DNA of 46,258 nt from Gemmatimonadota bacterium (GTDB lineage: Bacteria; Gemmatimonadota; Gemmatimonadetes; Longimicrobiales; Gaopeijiaceae), in contig JAJDNC010000023.1 in NCBI GenBank assembly GCA_022340865.1, forward strand, positions 1 to 46,258, in the 5' to 3' direction. Below are positions 1 through 7,515 of this stretch, in pieces. The notes below the pieces were generated by a model. It was not told where the DNA came from. It worked only from the letters and a program-made list of their open reading frames with translations, and ran no database searches. Numbering within the stretch: the first letter of the stretch is position 1; every line of letters begins with the position of its first letter. The translations under genes were made by a program, and so were the position numbers.

Positions 1-156
1 CGCACGCCCTGGTTCGACTACCTCTTCGTCTCCGTCGACGAGCTCAGGGTCCTGATCAGGGACAGCGGCTGGCACCTCACGAGACACGTAACCGAGGAAG
101 GTCCCAGCTACCTCGCGATCCTGGAGAAGACCGGACAAGGAGGGGCCCTCTTGTGA
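1..156 (+). CDS. C-terminal end of a probable SAM-dependent methyltransferase (partial)
   Basis: Frame 1 is open from the window edge to TGA at 154-156, so only the last 51 residues are present. The segment has the pattern 'WFDYLFVSVDELRVLIRDSGW' then 'YLAILEK', which resembles the end of class I SAM-dependent methyltransferases, where a loading helix ('s.eELr.ll..aGW') is followed by a final beta strand 'Y.a.lek'. The catalytic and SAM-binding parts lie outside the window, so the assignment is by resemblance only. Its stop codon overlaps the GTG start of the next gene by 4 bases (GTGA), which suggests translational coupling with the P-loop protein. Confidence 0.5.
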   Translation, partial: RTPWFDYLFVSVDELRVLIRDSGWHLTRHVTEEGPSYLAILEKTGQGGALL

Positions 157-716
157 AGATCGCCTTCCTGGGCAGCCACGGCGTGGGCAAGACCACGCTC
201 TGCTTCGACGTGGCGGCGCGCCTCAAGCGCCTGGACATGTCGGTGGACCTGGTGAAGGAGGTGGCGCGCTCGTGCCCGCTTCCCATCAACCGGGACACCA
301 CCCTGGAAGCTCAGGCGTGGATCCTCCACACGCAGGTGGCCGAGGAGATCGCGGCGGCGTCGCGCTACCAGGTGGTGGTGTGCGACCGCTCCGTGCTGGA
401 CAACTATGCCTACCTGGTCCACCAGGTGGGGCGCCGTCCCGAGTACGAGGAGCTGATACGCACGTGGATGGGCAGCTACGACGGCCTCTTCAAGGTGCCC
501 ATCGTCGCGGAGCCCTCCTTCGACGGCACCCGGGACACCAGCGCCACGTTCCAGGGGGAGGTGGACCGGGTCATCGACGAGCTCCTCGATGCGCTGGGGA
601 TCGCGTGCCACAGGCTCGATCCCGCCGACCGCGAAGGATGGGTGGACGCGGTGCTGCGGGCGGTGGGGCTGCCGCTGCAGCCGCCGCAGATGGACATCTT
701 CTCGGGGGCGGTGTAG
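153..716 (+). CDS. P-loop ATPase / nucleoside-kinase-like protein (AAA_28 type)
   Basis: A 187-residue protein with a GTG start inside the stop of the preceding gene. A Walker A motif GSHGVGKTT lies at residues 8-16, right after the first beta strand. A second strand with 'VVVCDRSVLDNYAYL' (about residues 74-88) matches the DR(S/x) motif of NadR-like and nucleoside-kinase-like P-loop proteins grouped in the AAA_28 family. It probably phosphorylates a small nucleotide or nucleoside, or acts as an ATP-dependent switch, in the cytoplasm; the substrate cannot be read from the sequence. The 4-base overlap with the upstream methyltransferase-like gene suggests that the two act together. No membrane segment or signal peptide is visible. 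Confidence 0.7.
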   Translation: MKIAFLGSHGVGKTTLCFDVAARLKRLDMSVDLVKEVARSCPLPINRDTTLEAQAWILHTQVAEEIAAASRYQVVVCDRSVLDNYAYLVHQVGRRPEYEELIRTWMGSYDGLFKVPIVAEPSFDGTRDTSATFQGEVDRVIDELLDALGIACHRLDPADREGWVDAVLRAVGLPLQPPQMDIFSGAV

Positions 717-871
717 GGCGCTCTCCCCGACTCCGGGGTCCGGTGTCGAATCCTGAATGCCTCGACCCTCGTAGGGTGGCCCATGGCCGGTAGTGGCGCT
801 TCGGCTGCTGATCGGCTACATCCCTCCCTGGCGCATGTCCCCGCCTCCCCGACGCGATCACCGAGCACCGA

Positions 872-1864
872 ATGGAAGCGATGGAACGAAAGCCGCTGGG
901 CAGACAACCGGGCGTGATCTCGATGGTCGCCGTGGCGATCGGCCTGTCCGCCTGCAACCCCGGCGCCCGGGAGGCTCGGCGGCTGGCCGCGTCATGCTCC
1001 GGCGGTTCGGCGGCAGCCTGCGACACGCTGGGCCAGCAGGTCTCCCGCGGTGACCAGGTGCTTCGTGACTGGCGTCGCGCCAGCGCCCTGTACCGGCAGG
1101 CGTGCGACGGTGACGTGGGCGACGGGTGTCTCCGTCTCGCCGAGCTGCGCATCGACAGCCGGGGACGGGCCCACGGCGTGCCTCTGGACTCCATGGTGGC
1201 GGCGAGCCTCCTGGACCGGGCATGCGACCTCGGGACTACGCACGGGTGCGTCGAGCTGGGCGTCATGTATCTGGAGAGGGACAGCGTGGTGGCGGGCGCG
1301 GATTCCGTGAAGCCCGAGGGCCCCCTGCAGGACATCCCGCGTGCCATCGGTCTCTTTCGGAGGGCCTGCGACGGCGACGGCATGGAGGGGTGTGACCGCC
1401 TGGGCCTCCTGTACCGGGACGGAACCGGGGTGACGGCGGATCCGGTTCGCGCCGCGGAGCTGTACCGCCGGGCCTGCGACTCGGGATACCAGGTGGGATG
1501 CGCCCACCTCGGCGAGGCGTACGTCGCGGGCTCGGGCGTCGACACCGATCCCGGCCGGGCCGCCACGCTCTTCGAGAAGGCGTGTCAGACCGAGATGGTG
1601 GCGTGCTTCGACCTGGCCGGCCTGCTGGAGAGCGGCACCGGTGTGGCGCAGGACAATGGCCGTGCCGCCGAGCTGTACGAGAAGGCGTGCAGCGGTACGC
1701 TCACCCGCGACGGCGGGTCGGCGCCCGTCCCCGAGAGCTGCTTCCGCCTCGGCAACATGTACGCCAACGCCACCGGCGTGGAGCGCAACCTCGGTCGGGC
1801 GTCGAGGTTCTTCTACCGCGCCTGCAGCCTCGGATACGAAGAGGCGTGCAGGAAACGCTCGTGA
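872..1864 (+). CDS. Cysteine-rich Sel1-repeat lipoprotein
   Basis: A 330-residue protein. A short N-terminal hydrophobic stretch ends in lipobox LSAC (Cys28), so it is probably an envelope lipoprotein. The rest is a series of about 36-residue Sel1-like (TPR-related) repeats with the pattern 'A..L...AC..G...GC..LG..Y..G.GV..D...A', and paired cysteines in nearly every repeat as in Helicobacter Hcp proteins, suggesting disulfide-stapled helical hairpins. Such proteins usually scaffold protein-protein contacts. ATG at 872 is used; ATG at 881 is an in-frame alternative with a better purine-rich leader. The stop overlaps the ATG of the ABC ATPase gene by one base (TGATG), so it is very likely the first gene of the ABC-2 operon. 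No partner is identifiable from sequence alone. Confidence 0.85.
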   Translation: MEAMERKPLGRQPGVISMVAVAIGLSACNPGAREARRLAASCSGGSAAACDTLGQQVSRGDQVLRDWRRASALYRQACDGDVGDGCLRLAELRIDSRGRAHGVPLDSMVAASLLDRACDLGTTHGCVELGVMYLERDSVVAGADSVKPEGPLQDIPRAIGLFRRACDGDGMEGCDRLGLLYRDGTGVTADPVRAAELYRRACDSGYQVGCAHLGEAYVAGSGVDTDPGRAATLFEKACQTEMVACFDLAGLLESGTGVAQDNGRAAELYEKACSGTLTRDGGSAPVPESCFRLGNMYANATGVERNLGRASRFFYRACSLGYEEACRKRS

Positions 1865-2811
1865 TGTCCCCTGTCTCCGACGTGGAGGGTGAGCCGGTGG
1901 ATCCTCTGGTAGCCGCCGAGAGCCTGACGAAGCACTACGGCGACGTCGTCGCTCTGGACGGCGTGTCGTTCGGGATCTTCGACGGGATCACGGGCATCCT
2001 GGGCGAGAACGGTGCCGGGAAGAGCACGGCCATAAAGATCTTCCTCGGACTGCTCCAGCCCACGTCGGGCAGAGCCATGGTCCTGGGGAAGGACTCCAGC
2101 CGGAGCGTCACGGTGCGGGAACGCCTCGGGTACATGCCCGAGCACGACTGCCTCCCACGCAACGTGTCCGCGGCGGAGCTGCTCACGCACCTGGCGGAGG
2201 CGAGCGGCCTGCCGCCGTCCCGGGCGCGTACCCGCGCCGCGGACACCCTGCGCCACGCGGGTCTCTTCGAGGAGCGGTACCGCCCTATCGGCGGCTACTC
2301 CACCGGGATGAAGCAGCGGGTGAAGCTGGCGCAGGCGCTGGTCCACGACCCGCGCATGGTGTTCCTGGACGAGCCCACCGCCGGCCTGGATCCCGCCGGC
2401 CGCGAGGAGATGCTCGACCTGGTGCGGAAGACGCATCGGGAGTTCGGCATCAGCATCCTGCTGTCGTCCCACCTCATGGCCGACGTGGAGCGAACGTGCG
2501 ATCGCATCCTGGTGCTGCAGAGCGGACGGCTGGTGCGGTCCGGGGAAGTGAGCGGGTTCACCGCGGAGACGGAGAGCGTGTTCATCGAGGTGGACTCCGG
2601 CCGCGAGGCGGTGGTGGCCCAGCTCGAGGCTCGGGGAGTGACCGTTCGGGTGGAACGGAGCGGACTGCACGTCGACGGCGCCGACGAGTCGATCTACGAC
2701 CTGGTGCGTGACGCGGTGGTGGACGCGAAGGCGCCCCTGCGGCGGATGGCACCCAGACGCCGGGCGCTGGCGGAGCTGTTCATGCACGAGGGCGAGGAGG
2801 TGGAGCCGTGA
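1864..2811 (+). CDS. ABC-2 transporter ATP-binding protein
   Basis: A 315-residue ATPase subunit. Walker A GENGAGKST is at residues 47-55, ABC signature YSTGMKQR at 145-152, Walker B ending FLDE at 167-170, and an H-loop 'LLSSHL' downstream. The Q-loop position reads 'YMPEHD', with Glu, as is common in the GldA/ABC-2 branch. The C-terminal 80 residues form the extra domain typical of this branch. The ATG at 1864 overlaps the preceding stop; an upstream open frame continues to 1498 but is only a shadow of the Sel1 gene. The stop overlaps the start of the permease gene (GTGA). It probably drives export of, or envelope insertion of, an unknown substrate with the permease at 2808-3761. Confidence 0.93.
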   Translation: MSPVSDVEGEPVDPLVAAESLTKHYGDVVALDGVSFGIFDGITGILGENGAGKSTAIKIFLGLLQPTSGRAMVLGKDSSRSVTVRERLGYMPEHDCLPRNVSAAELLTHLAEASGLPPSRARTRAADTLRHAGLFEERYRPIGGYSTGMKQRVKLAQALVHDPRMVFLDEPTAGLDPAGREEMLDLVRKTHREFGISILLSSHLMADVERTCDRILVLQSGRLVRSGEVSGFTAETESVFIEVDSGREAVVAQLEARGVTVRVERSGLHVDGADESIYDLVRDAVVDAKAPLRRMAPRRRALAELFMHEGEEVEP

Positions 2812-3761
2812 CCGCCGCGTCAGCGGACGCGCGAGGACGGGCGGTGGCCGCAGAGGCCACGACGGTGGCGGGGTCGGGCACCGTCTTCGACATCGGCTAC
2901 CAGAGCTATGACGGACCCCGGGAAGGGCGGGCACGCGCCCGCATGGCCGTGTTCAAGGACGGGGTGCGCACGGCCCTGGGCCTTGGGCGTGGCGTACGCG
3001 CGAAGGTGCTTCCGTGGACGTTCATCATCCTGCTGGTGTCCATCGCGTTCATTATGGCGCTCGTCACGGGCGCCATGCTCCGGCTGGGGGGCCCCGACGC
3101 CGCGGCGCACATGCCGTCCCACTCGGACTTCTACGGCATCGCGTCCATCTTCTTCTTCGTCTTCTCCGCCGTCGTGGCACCCGAGCTTCTTTGTCCCGAC
3201 CGGAGGGACGGCGTCATCAACCTGTACCTGGTTCGGCCCCTCACCGGATCGGACTACATCGCGGCGCGCTGGCTCGCCTTCCTGGCGGTGTCTCTCGGGG
3301 TGGCCTGGCTCCCGCAGCTCGTGCTGCTGGTGGGACGGGTCATGGGCAACCCGGACCCCGTCGGCTACCTGGCCGCGAACTGGCTGGATATCCCCCGGAT
3401 CCTGGCGTCGGGAGCGGCGCTGGCCGTGTACACCACCACCCTCGGCATGCTCGTGGCGGCGTTCACCACCCGCCGCGCGTACGCCTCGGTCTTCCTGGTG
3501 GGGCTCTTCGTCATCACCACGCCGTTCACGACCGGGCTGGCATCGGAGATCGGCGGGACGGCCGGCCGGTGGATCTCGATGTTCAACCTCAGCAACATCC
3601 CCGTCCACGTGAACGACCTGATCTTCAACGACGTCAGCGGCATCACCCGGGGCGCTCCCGCCCGGGAGCTACCGGCGTGGGTCCGCGTGGCCTGGTACTT
3701 CCTCTGGGTGGTCGTCCCCGGGAGCGTTCTGTGGGGGCGGTACCGGAGGCCGATCTCGTGA
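2808..3761 (+). CDS. ABC-2 type transporter permease
   Basis: A 317-residue membrane protein with a GTG start overlapping the previous stop by 4 bases. After a roughly 60-residue soluble N-terminus come about six hydrophobic segments, with the ABC-2 (NosY/GldF-like) feature 'APELLCPDRRDGVINLYLVRPLTGSDY' around residues 124-150 (abbreviated: E-L-C-x-D-R, then L-V-R-P-L). It forms the transmembrane pathway for the ATPase encoded just upstream. The stop overlaps the GTG of the second ATPase, so the two transporter pairs are translated as one operon. Confidence 0.9.
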   Translation: MTAASADARGRAVAAEATTVAGSGTVFDIGYQSYDGPREGRARARMAVFKDGVRTALGLGRGVRAKVLPWTFIILLVSIAFIMALVTGAMLRLGGPDAAAHMPSHSDFYGIASIFFFVFSAVVAPELLCPDRRDGVINLYLVRPLTGSDYIAARWLAFLAVSLGVAWLPQLVLLVGRVMGNPDPVGYLAANWLDIPRILASGAALAVYTTTLGMLVAAFTTRRAYASVFLVGLFVITTPFTTGLASEIGGTAGRWISMFNLSNIPVHVNDLIFNDVSGITRGAPARELPAWVRVAWYFLWVVVPGSVLWGRYRRPIS

Positions 3762-4759
3762 GCACGAACGGTTCGGCGGCTCCGGCCGTGGGAACACCTG
3801 CGACGGGCGTCGCACCCTCGGCGCTCTCCGCGAACGCCGCGGCCTCCGCGGTCATCCGCGTCGAGCACGTGTCGCGCTGGTTCGGAAGCGTGGTGGCCGT
3901 CAGCGACGTGACCTTCGACATCGGCCCCGGCATCACGGGCCTCCTGGGTCCCAACGGGGCGGGCAAGACCACGCTGCTGCGCATGATGACCGGCCTCGCC
4001 GAGGTCTCCGACGGCACGGTGACCATGTTCGGCGAGCCCGTGCGGGACAATCCGCCGCTGTACCGGCGCGTCGGCGTCATGTCCGAGCACGAGGCCGTCT
4101 ACCCCTTCCTCAAGGGCCGGGACTTCGTGCGCATGATGGCGCGTCTGCGGGGGGTCGAGGACCCGGAGGCGGCCACCGAGAAGGCCATCGGGCTGGTAGA
4201 CCTCGCGGCGGCGGCGGAGCTGCCCATGGGCACGTACTCCCGTGGGATGCGCCAGCGGATGCGCCTGGCGGGGACGCTGGTCCACGACCCCGAGGTGCTC
4301 ATCCTCGACGAGCCCCTCAACGGGGCCGACCCGCGCCAGCGCGTCCACTTCCAGGCTCTCCTGAAGCGGCTCGCCGGCGAGGGCCGGACCATCGTGCTGT
4401 CGTCGCACATCCTCGAGGAGGTGGAGCGGATCGCCCAGACCGTGCTCCTCATCGTCAACGGGAAGCTGGCGGCGTCGGGAGGCTTCCGGGCCATCCGGGC
4501 CGCGTTGGACAAGCGTCCCTACCACGTGCGCGTGATGGCGGACCGGCCCCGGGAGCTCGCGGCCGCCGTCGTGCGCCTGGACTCGGTGGACGCGGTGAAC
4601 GTGGATCCCGACGGCGCGCTCATCGTGCTGAGCCGCAAGGTACGCGAGCTGCAGGTCGAGCTGCCCCGCCTCGCCAAGGAGGAGGGCATCAGCCTGCGGC
4701 GCGTCGAGCCCCTGGACGACTCCCTCGAGAGCGTGTTCGGCTACCTGGTGGAGCGCTGA
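3758..4759 (+). CDS. ABC-2 transporter ATP-binding protein (second copy)
   Basis: A 333-residue ATPase subunit. Walker A GPNGAGKTT is at residues 64-72, the signature YSRGMRQR near 157-164, and Walker B 'LILDEPLNGADP' follows. The Q-loop again carries Glu ('VMSEHE'). A roughly 35-residue Ala/Ser/Thr-rich leader precedes the domain. The GTG at 3758 overlaps the permease stop (GTGA) and is preferred over the far-upstream open frame, which only shadows the permease. It is similar in layout to the ATPase at 1864-2811 but clearly diverged, so the operon encodes either a heterodimeric exporter or two related exporters. Confidence 0.93.
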   Translation: MSTNGSAAPAVGTPATGVAPSALSANAAASAVIRVEHVSRWFGSVVAVSDVTFDIGPGITGLLGPNGAGKTTLLRMMTGLAEVSDGTVTMFGEPVRDNPPLYRRVGVMSEHEAVYPFLKGRDFVRMMARLRGVEDPEAATEKAIGLVDLAAAAELPMGTYSRGMRQRMRLAGTLVHDPEVLILDEPLNGADPRQRVHFQALLKRLAGEGRTIVLSSHILEEVERIAQTVLLIVNGKLAASGGFRAIRAALDKRPYHVRVMADRPRELAAAVVRLDSVDAVNVDPDGALIVLSRKVRELQVELPRLAKEEGISLRRVEPLDDSLESVFGYLVER

Positions 4760-4761
4760 CG

Positions 4762-5475
4762 ATGGGCGCCGTCTACTCTCTGACGCTCCGACAGCTCTCG
4801 GGCCGCTGGCGCCTCGTCATCATGACCGTGCTGGCGGCGCTGCCGGTGGTGTTCACGGCGGTGGTGGTGCGGGACTCCACGGCACCGTTCATCGAGGAGT
4901 TCGAGACCATCGTCCTCGGCACCATGCTCGTGGGTACCATCTCGCCCCTCATCGTCGTCGCCATCGCCAGCGTGGCGTTCGGCAACGAGGTGGAGGACAG
5001 CACCCTGGCCAACCTGACCCTCGCGCCCATCCCCCGGTGGCAGATCGTGCTGCCCAAGCTGGCCGCCTCGGTGACGGTGGCCTTGCCGTTCATCCTCGTG
5101 AGCGCCCTCGTCACGAGCTGGCTCGCGTTCAACCACGACGTGCTGGCGACCTGGGCGGTGACGGTGGGGGCGCTGGCCGGGCTGCTCATGTACGCGTCGG
5201 TGTTCGTCTGGTTGGGTCTCGTCACCCGGCATGCCATGGCTGCCGGCCTGCTCTACATCGTGCTCTGGGAGGGGTTCTTCTCGGGCTACGTGTCGGGGAT
5301 CCGCTTCCTGAGCATCCGCTACTACTCCATCGCCCTCATGCACGGCCTGGACCCGAGGCGCTTCGTGGCGCAGCCCAACGTGGGGCTCGGCGCGGCGGTG
5401 GTGGTCGCGGTGGCGGTGTGCGTGCTCTTCGCGTTCCTGTCGACGCGGCGGCTCAGACGGATGGACGTGCCGTAG
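4762..5475 (+). CDS. ABC-2 type transporter permease (second copy)
   Basis: A 237-residue integral membrane protein with about six hydrophobic segments, starting 2 nt after the ATPase stop, with GGAG just upstream in the end of that gene. The region 'FGNEVEDSTLANLTLAPIPR' (about residues 73-92) corresponds to the E-x-T-x-x-x-L-T/R-P segment of ABC-2 permeases. It is shorter than the first permease and lacks the soluble N-terminal extension. It closes the Sel1-ABC operon; its last 23 bases overlap the 3' end of the convergent hydrolase gene. Confidence 0.9.
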   Translation: MGAVYSLTLRQLSGRWRLVIMTVLAALPVVFTAVVVRDSTAPFIEEFETIVLGTMLVGTISPLIVVAIASVAFGNEVEDSTLANLTLAPIPRWQIVLPKLAASVTVALPFILVSALVTSWLAFNHDVLATWAVTVGALAGLLMYASVFVWLGLVTRHAMAAGLLYIVLWEGFFSGYVSGIRFLSIRYYSIALMHGLDPRRFVAQPNVGLGAAVVVAVAVCVLFAFLSTRRLRRMDVP

Positions 5476-6493
5476 GCTTCACCTCCACCCGCGCATCTCC
5501 CTTCAGGGCCTTTGCCGCGCCGCCGTCCAGGAGCCAGTCGCGCTGAGCCGTGTCGTCGCGGAGGTATGCGTCCAGGAAGGCCAGGGTCACACGCTGGATA
5601 TCCGCGTGATAGCGCGCGTCACGGGCCGTGTTGCGCCCCGGCTGGCTGCGGCCGCTGAAGAGCATGTGGTCGCCATGGTCGAAGACCACCAGCACCTCGT
5701 CCACGCCGTGGATGGACTGGAACGGGATGAGCCGATCCGACGGCTTGGTGCCCCGGCCGATGGGGTCGGCGTCGGCGGTGCCGGTGAGCGACATCACGGG
5801 GATGTGGATCCCACCCCAGACGGCCTCCTGGTCGTCGCCGGGGCGCCCCTGGGGGCTCATGGCGATGGCGGCCAGGATCCTCGGGTCGCGGAAGGGAGCT
5901 CGATCGCCGCCGAGGAGCCTCGCGCCCGGCGCCTTCGGGAAGCTCTGGCCGGCGACGGCCAGCGCGGTGTGCGCGCCGAACGAGTGACCCGCCACGGCCA
6001 CCCGGTCGAGGTCCAGGGCGATGCCGAGGCCCATGCCGTCCTCGGTGACGGCGTGCAGGTGGTCCAACGCGAAGGAGACGTCGCCGGCGCGCAGCATGAG
6101 GTTCTGTCCGTTGGCCGCCTGCCGCATGGCGCGCATGCGCTGGAGGGGGCGCACGTTCTTCCAGACCGCGTCGTCGCTGCCGTGGTGCTGGAGCGCCACC
6201 ACCAGGTAGCCCGCCGCCGACCAGTAGCTGCCCAGGTAGGCCATCCCCTCGCGGGTGCCGCCGAGACCGTGGGAGAGGAGGACCACCGGAGCGGCGGGAG
6301 CGTCCTGCGGAAGGTAGAGGCGCACGGGCACGTCTCGGTCGCGCTGGGCGTCGTGCCACGTCTCGTCGCGGACGGTGACCTTGTAGGTGCCGGCGGACTG
6401 GGCGGAGACGTCTGAAGGCCGAGCCGCGACGGCGCAGAGCGCCGCGATCACCAGGGCAAGACGGGGTCGATTCCAGCGAGGGGAGGTAGACAT
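5453..6493 (-). CDS. Secreted alpha/beta hydrolase (predicted dienelactone-hydrolase / PAF-acetylhydrolase-like)
   Basis: A 346-residue protein. Residues 1-31 are a signal peptide (Arg-containing start, hydrophobic core, A-Q-S junction). The oxyanion-hole region is 'VVLLSHGLGG' (about 70-79), the nucleophile elbow GHSFG (Ser171), a probable acid lies near D241-D243 in 'TGTADADP', and the histidine is His276 in 'GDHM'. This layout fits the COG4188-type secreted hydrolases related to PAF-acetylhydrolase and chlorophyllase; the substrate is unknown. No Shine-Dalgarno precedes the ATG. A 53-codon ORF made from a kinase fragment stops 2 nt upstream, so translation may be coupled to it. Its 3' end overlaps the convergent ABC operon by 23 bp. 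Confidence 0.85.
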   Translation of the reverse strand: MSTSPRWNRPRLALVIAALCAVAARPSDVSAQSAGTYKVTVRDETWHDAQRDRDVPVRLYLPQDAPAAPVVLLSHGLGGTREGMAYLGSYWSAAGYLVVALQHHGSDDAVWKNVRPLQRMRAMRQAANGQNLMLRAGDVSFALDHLHAVTEDGMGLGIALDLDRVAVAGHSFGAHTALAVAGQSFPKAPGARLLGGDRAPFRDPRILAAIAMSPQGRPGDDQEAVWGGIHIPVMSLTGTADADPIGRGTKPSDRLIPFQSIHGVDEVLVVFDHGDHMLFSGRSQPGRNTARDARYHADIQRVTLAFLDAYLRDDTAQRDWLLDGGAAKALKGDARVEVKPTARPSV

Positions 6494-6495
6494 GG

Positions 6496-6657
6496 TTAGA
6501 AGACGGGCCGGGTGCGTGGGACGTTAACAGGGTGCTGAAAAGGGGGAGTCCCCCGCGTTGGGAGCGCCATGCCGCCCTCGCCGAGCTCGCGCTCGAGGAC
6601 GTAACGGTCCGTCAGGGCCGCGTTCAGGCGCTCGAGGATGGGGGCGTCGTCAGGCAT
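6496..6657 (-). pseudogene. Truncated 5' end of a Ser/Thr kinase gene, fused to new sequence (53-codon ORF; repeat copy A)
   Basis: On the minus strand ATG at 6657 opens a frame beginning MPDDAPILERLNAAL and running to 'RELGEGGMA', the N-terminus and glycine-rich loop of a Pkn-type kinase. At 6566 the similarity stops; the frame continues for 23 unrelated codons and ends at TAA (6496-6498), 2 nt before the ATG of the secreted hydrolase. Bases 6566-6657 form a direct repeat with 7424-7515 (about 77 of 92 positions identical by hand alignment). The kinase catalytic parts are absent, so it is a remnant, but the chimeric ORF is intact and could be a translated leader. Confidence 0.75.
6538..6554 (-). 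terminator. Short GC hairpin with T4 tract inside the leader ORF
   Basis: On the minus strand GGGGG (6550-6554), loop ACT and CCCCC (6542-6546) are followed at once by TTTT (6541-6538). This is a compact intrinsic-terminator shape lying between the kinase fragment and the hydrolase start. The stem is only 5 bp, so its strength is uncertain. Confidence 0.45.
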
Positions 6658-6743
6658 GGTCCCGCCGCGCCATGGAAGGGTCTCGTCCGCGGGCCCATCC
6701 TCCCTGTACCACCCGGAAATCCGAGCAGAATTGCGAGGAACGT

Positions 6744-6757
6744 GTTATGGCCATAAC
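6744..6757. promoter_or_regulatory. Perfect 14-bp palindrome over the antitoxin start codon (candidate operator)
   Basis: GTTATGGCCATAAC is its own reverse complement. It begins 3 nt before the preferred ATG (6747) and follows the Shine-Dalgarno GAGGAA at 6735-6740. Ribbon-helix-helix antitoxins usually bind palindromes at their own promoter, so this is a good candidate for autoregulation of the toxin-antitoxin operon. Confidence 0.55.
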
Positions 6758-7031
6758 ATCCGGCATGGCCAAGATGACCATCCGGTCGACGTTCGCCCTC
6801 GACCCCGAGACGGTGGCCGCACTCGACCACCTCGCCGAGCGCTGGGGCGTGTCGAAGTCCGAGGTCGTGCGGCGCATCGTGCACGCGGCCGCGGTCATCG
6901 AGGAGGCGGACGTGGCCTCGGACGCCGTCACTGCCCTGGAGGAGCTGCAGAAGCGCCTGGGCCTCACGGAGGAGCAGGCCGAGGAGTGGATCCGCGAGGT
7001 CCGCGCGGAGCGTGAGGCCGCCGGCCCGTGA
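6747..7031 (+). CDS. Ribbon-helix-helix (CopG-like) antitoxin
   Basis: A 94-residue protein. Residues 9-46 have the RHH pattern: a short strand 'KMTIRSTFAL', a helix 'DPETVAALDHLAERWG', the turn 'VSKSE' and a second helix 'VVRRIVHAA'. The acidic helical C-terminus (about 55-94) is the usual toxin-binding region. ATG at 6747 is chosen because GAGGAA lies 6 nt upstream; ATGs at 6765 and 6774 are shorter options. Its stop overlaps the toxin GTG by 4 bases. It should neutralise the PIN toxin and repress the operon through the palindrome at 6744-6757. Confidence 0.85.
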   Translation: MAITSGMAKMTIRSTFALDPETVAALDHLAERWGVSKSEVVRRIVHAAAVIEEADVASDAVTALEELQKRLGLTEEQAEEWIREVRAEREAAGP

Positions 7032-7423
7032 TCTCGCCCCGCACGCCGGTGGTGCACCTGGACACCAGCTTTCTGATCCGCGCGCTCGTGGCGGGCTCTG
7101 AGGAGTCGCAGAAGCTGCGTGCTTGGCTGCGGCAGCGGCGGCCCGTGGCCGTCTCCACCGTCACCTGGGGCGAGTTCCTGTGCGGTCCTCTCGGTGAAGC
7201 GGACAGGGCCACGGCCCGCAGGATAGCCCACACGCACGTGCCCGTGGGCACGGAAGAGATCACGGAGGCGGCCCGCCTCTTCAACCATGGCGGCCGCCGG
7301 CGGGGCAGCTTCCCCGACTGCGTCATCGCGGGCACGGCGATCGTCTCCGGCGCGGAGCTCGCCACGTCGAACGCCGGTGACTTCGAGCGCTTCGTGGATG
7401 CCGGCCTGACGCTCGCGGCGTAA
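7028..7423 (+). CDS. PIN-domain toxin (VapC-like ribonuclease)
   Basis: A 131-residue PIN-domain protein, the usual VapC size. The acidic residues expected for the Mg-dependent RNase site are visible: Asp12 in 'VHLDTSF', Glu49 in 'WGEF', Asp97 in 'FPDCVIAG' and Asp118 in 'SNAGDF'. The GTG start overlaps the antitoxin stop (GTGA). The family cleaves tRNA or rRNA to stop growth; the exact target cannot be read. The gene ends exactly where a truncated kinase fragment (7424-7515) begins on the other strand. Confidence 0.88.
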   Translation: MISPRTPVVHLDTSFLIRALVAGSEESQKLRAWLRQRRPVAVSTVTWGEFLCGPLGEADRATARRIAHTHVPVGTEEITEAARLFNHGGRRRGSFPDCVIAGTAIVSGAELATSNAGDFERFVDAGLTLAA

Positions 7424-7515
7424 GCCATCCCACCCTCGCCGAGCTCGCGCTCGAGGTGGTAACGGCCCGTGAGGGCCGCGTTCAGGCGGTCGAGGATGCC
7501 GGGAGGGTCGGCCAT
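7424..7515 (-). pseudogene. Truncated 5' end of a Ser/Thr kinase gene (repeat copy B)
   Basis: The minus strand from ATG 7515 reads MADPPGILDRLNAAL and on to 'RYHLERELGEGGMA', a kinase N-terminus that breaks off after GGMA, the same codon as in copy A. The junction is the base after the PIN toxin stop codon. The frame stays open antisense through the toxin gene to 6964, but that part is not kinase. It is a 92-bp direct repeat with 6566-6657. The catalytic HRD and DFG segments are absent nearby. Confidence 0.75.
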
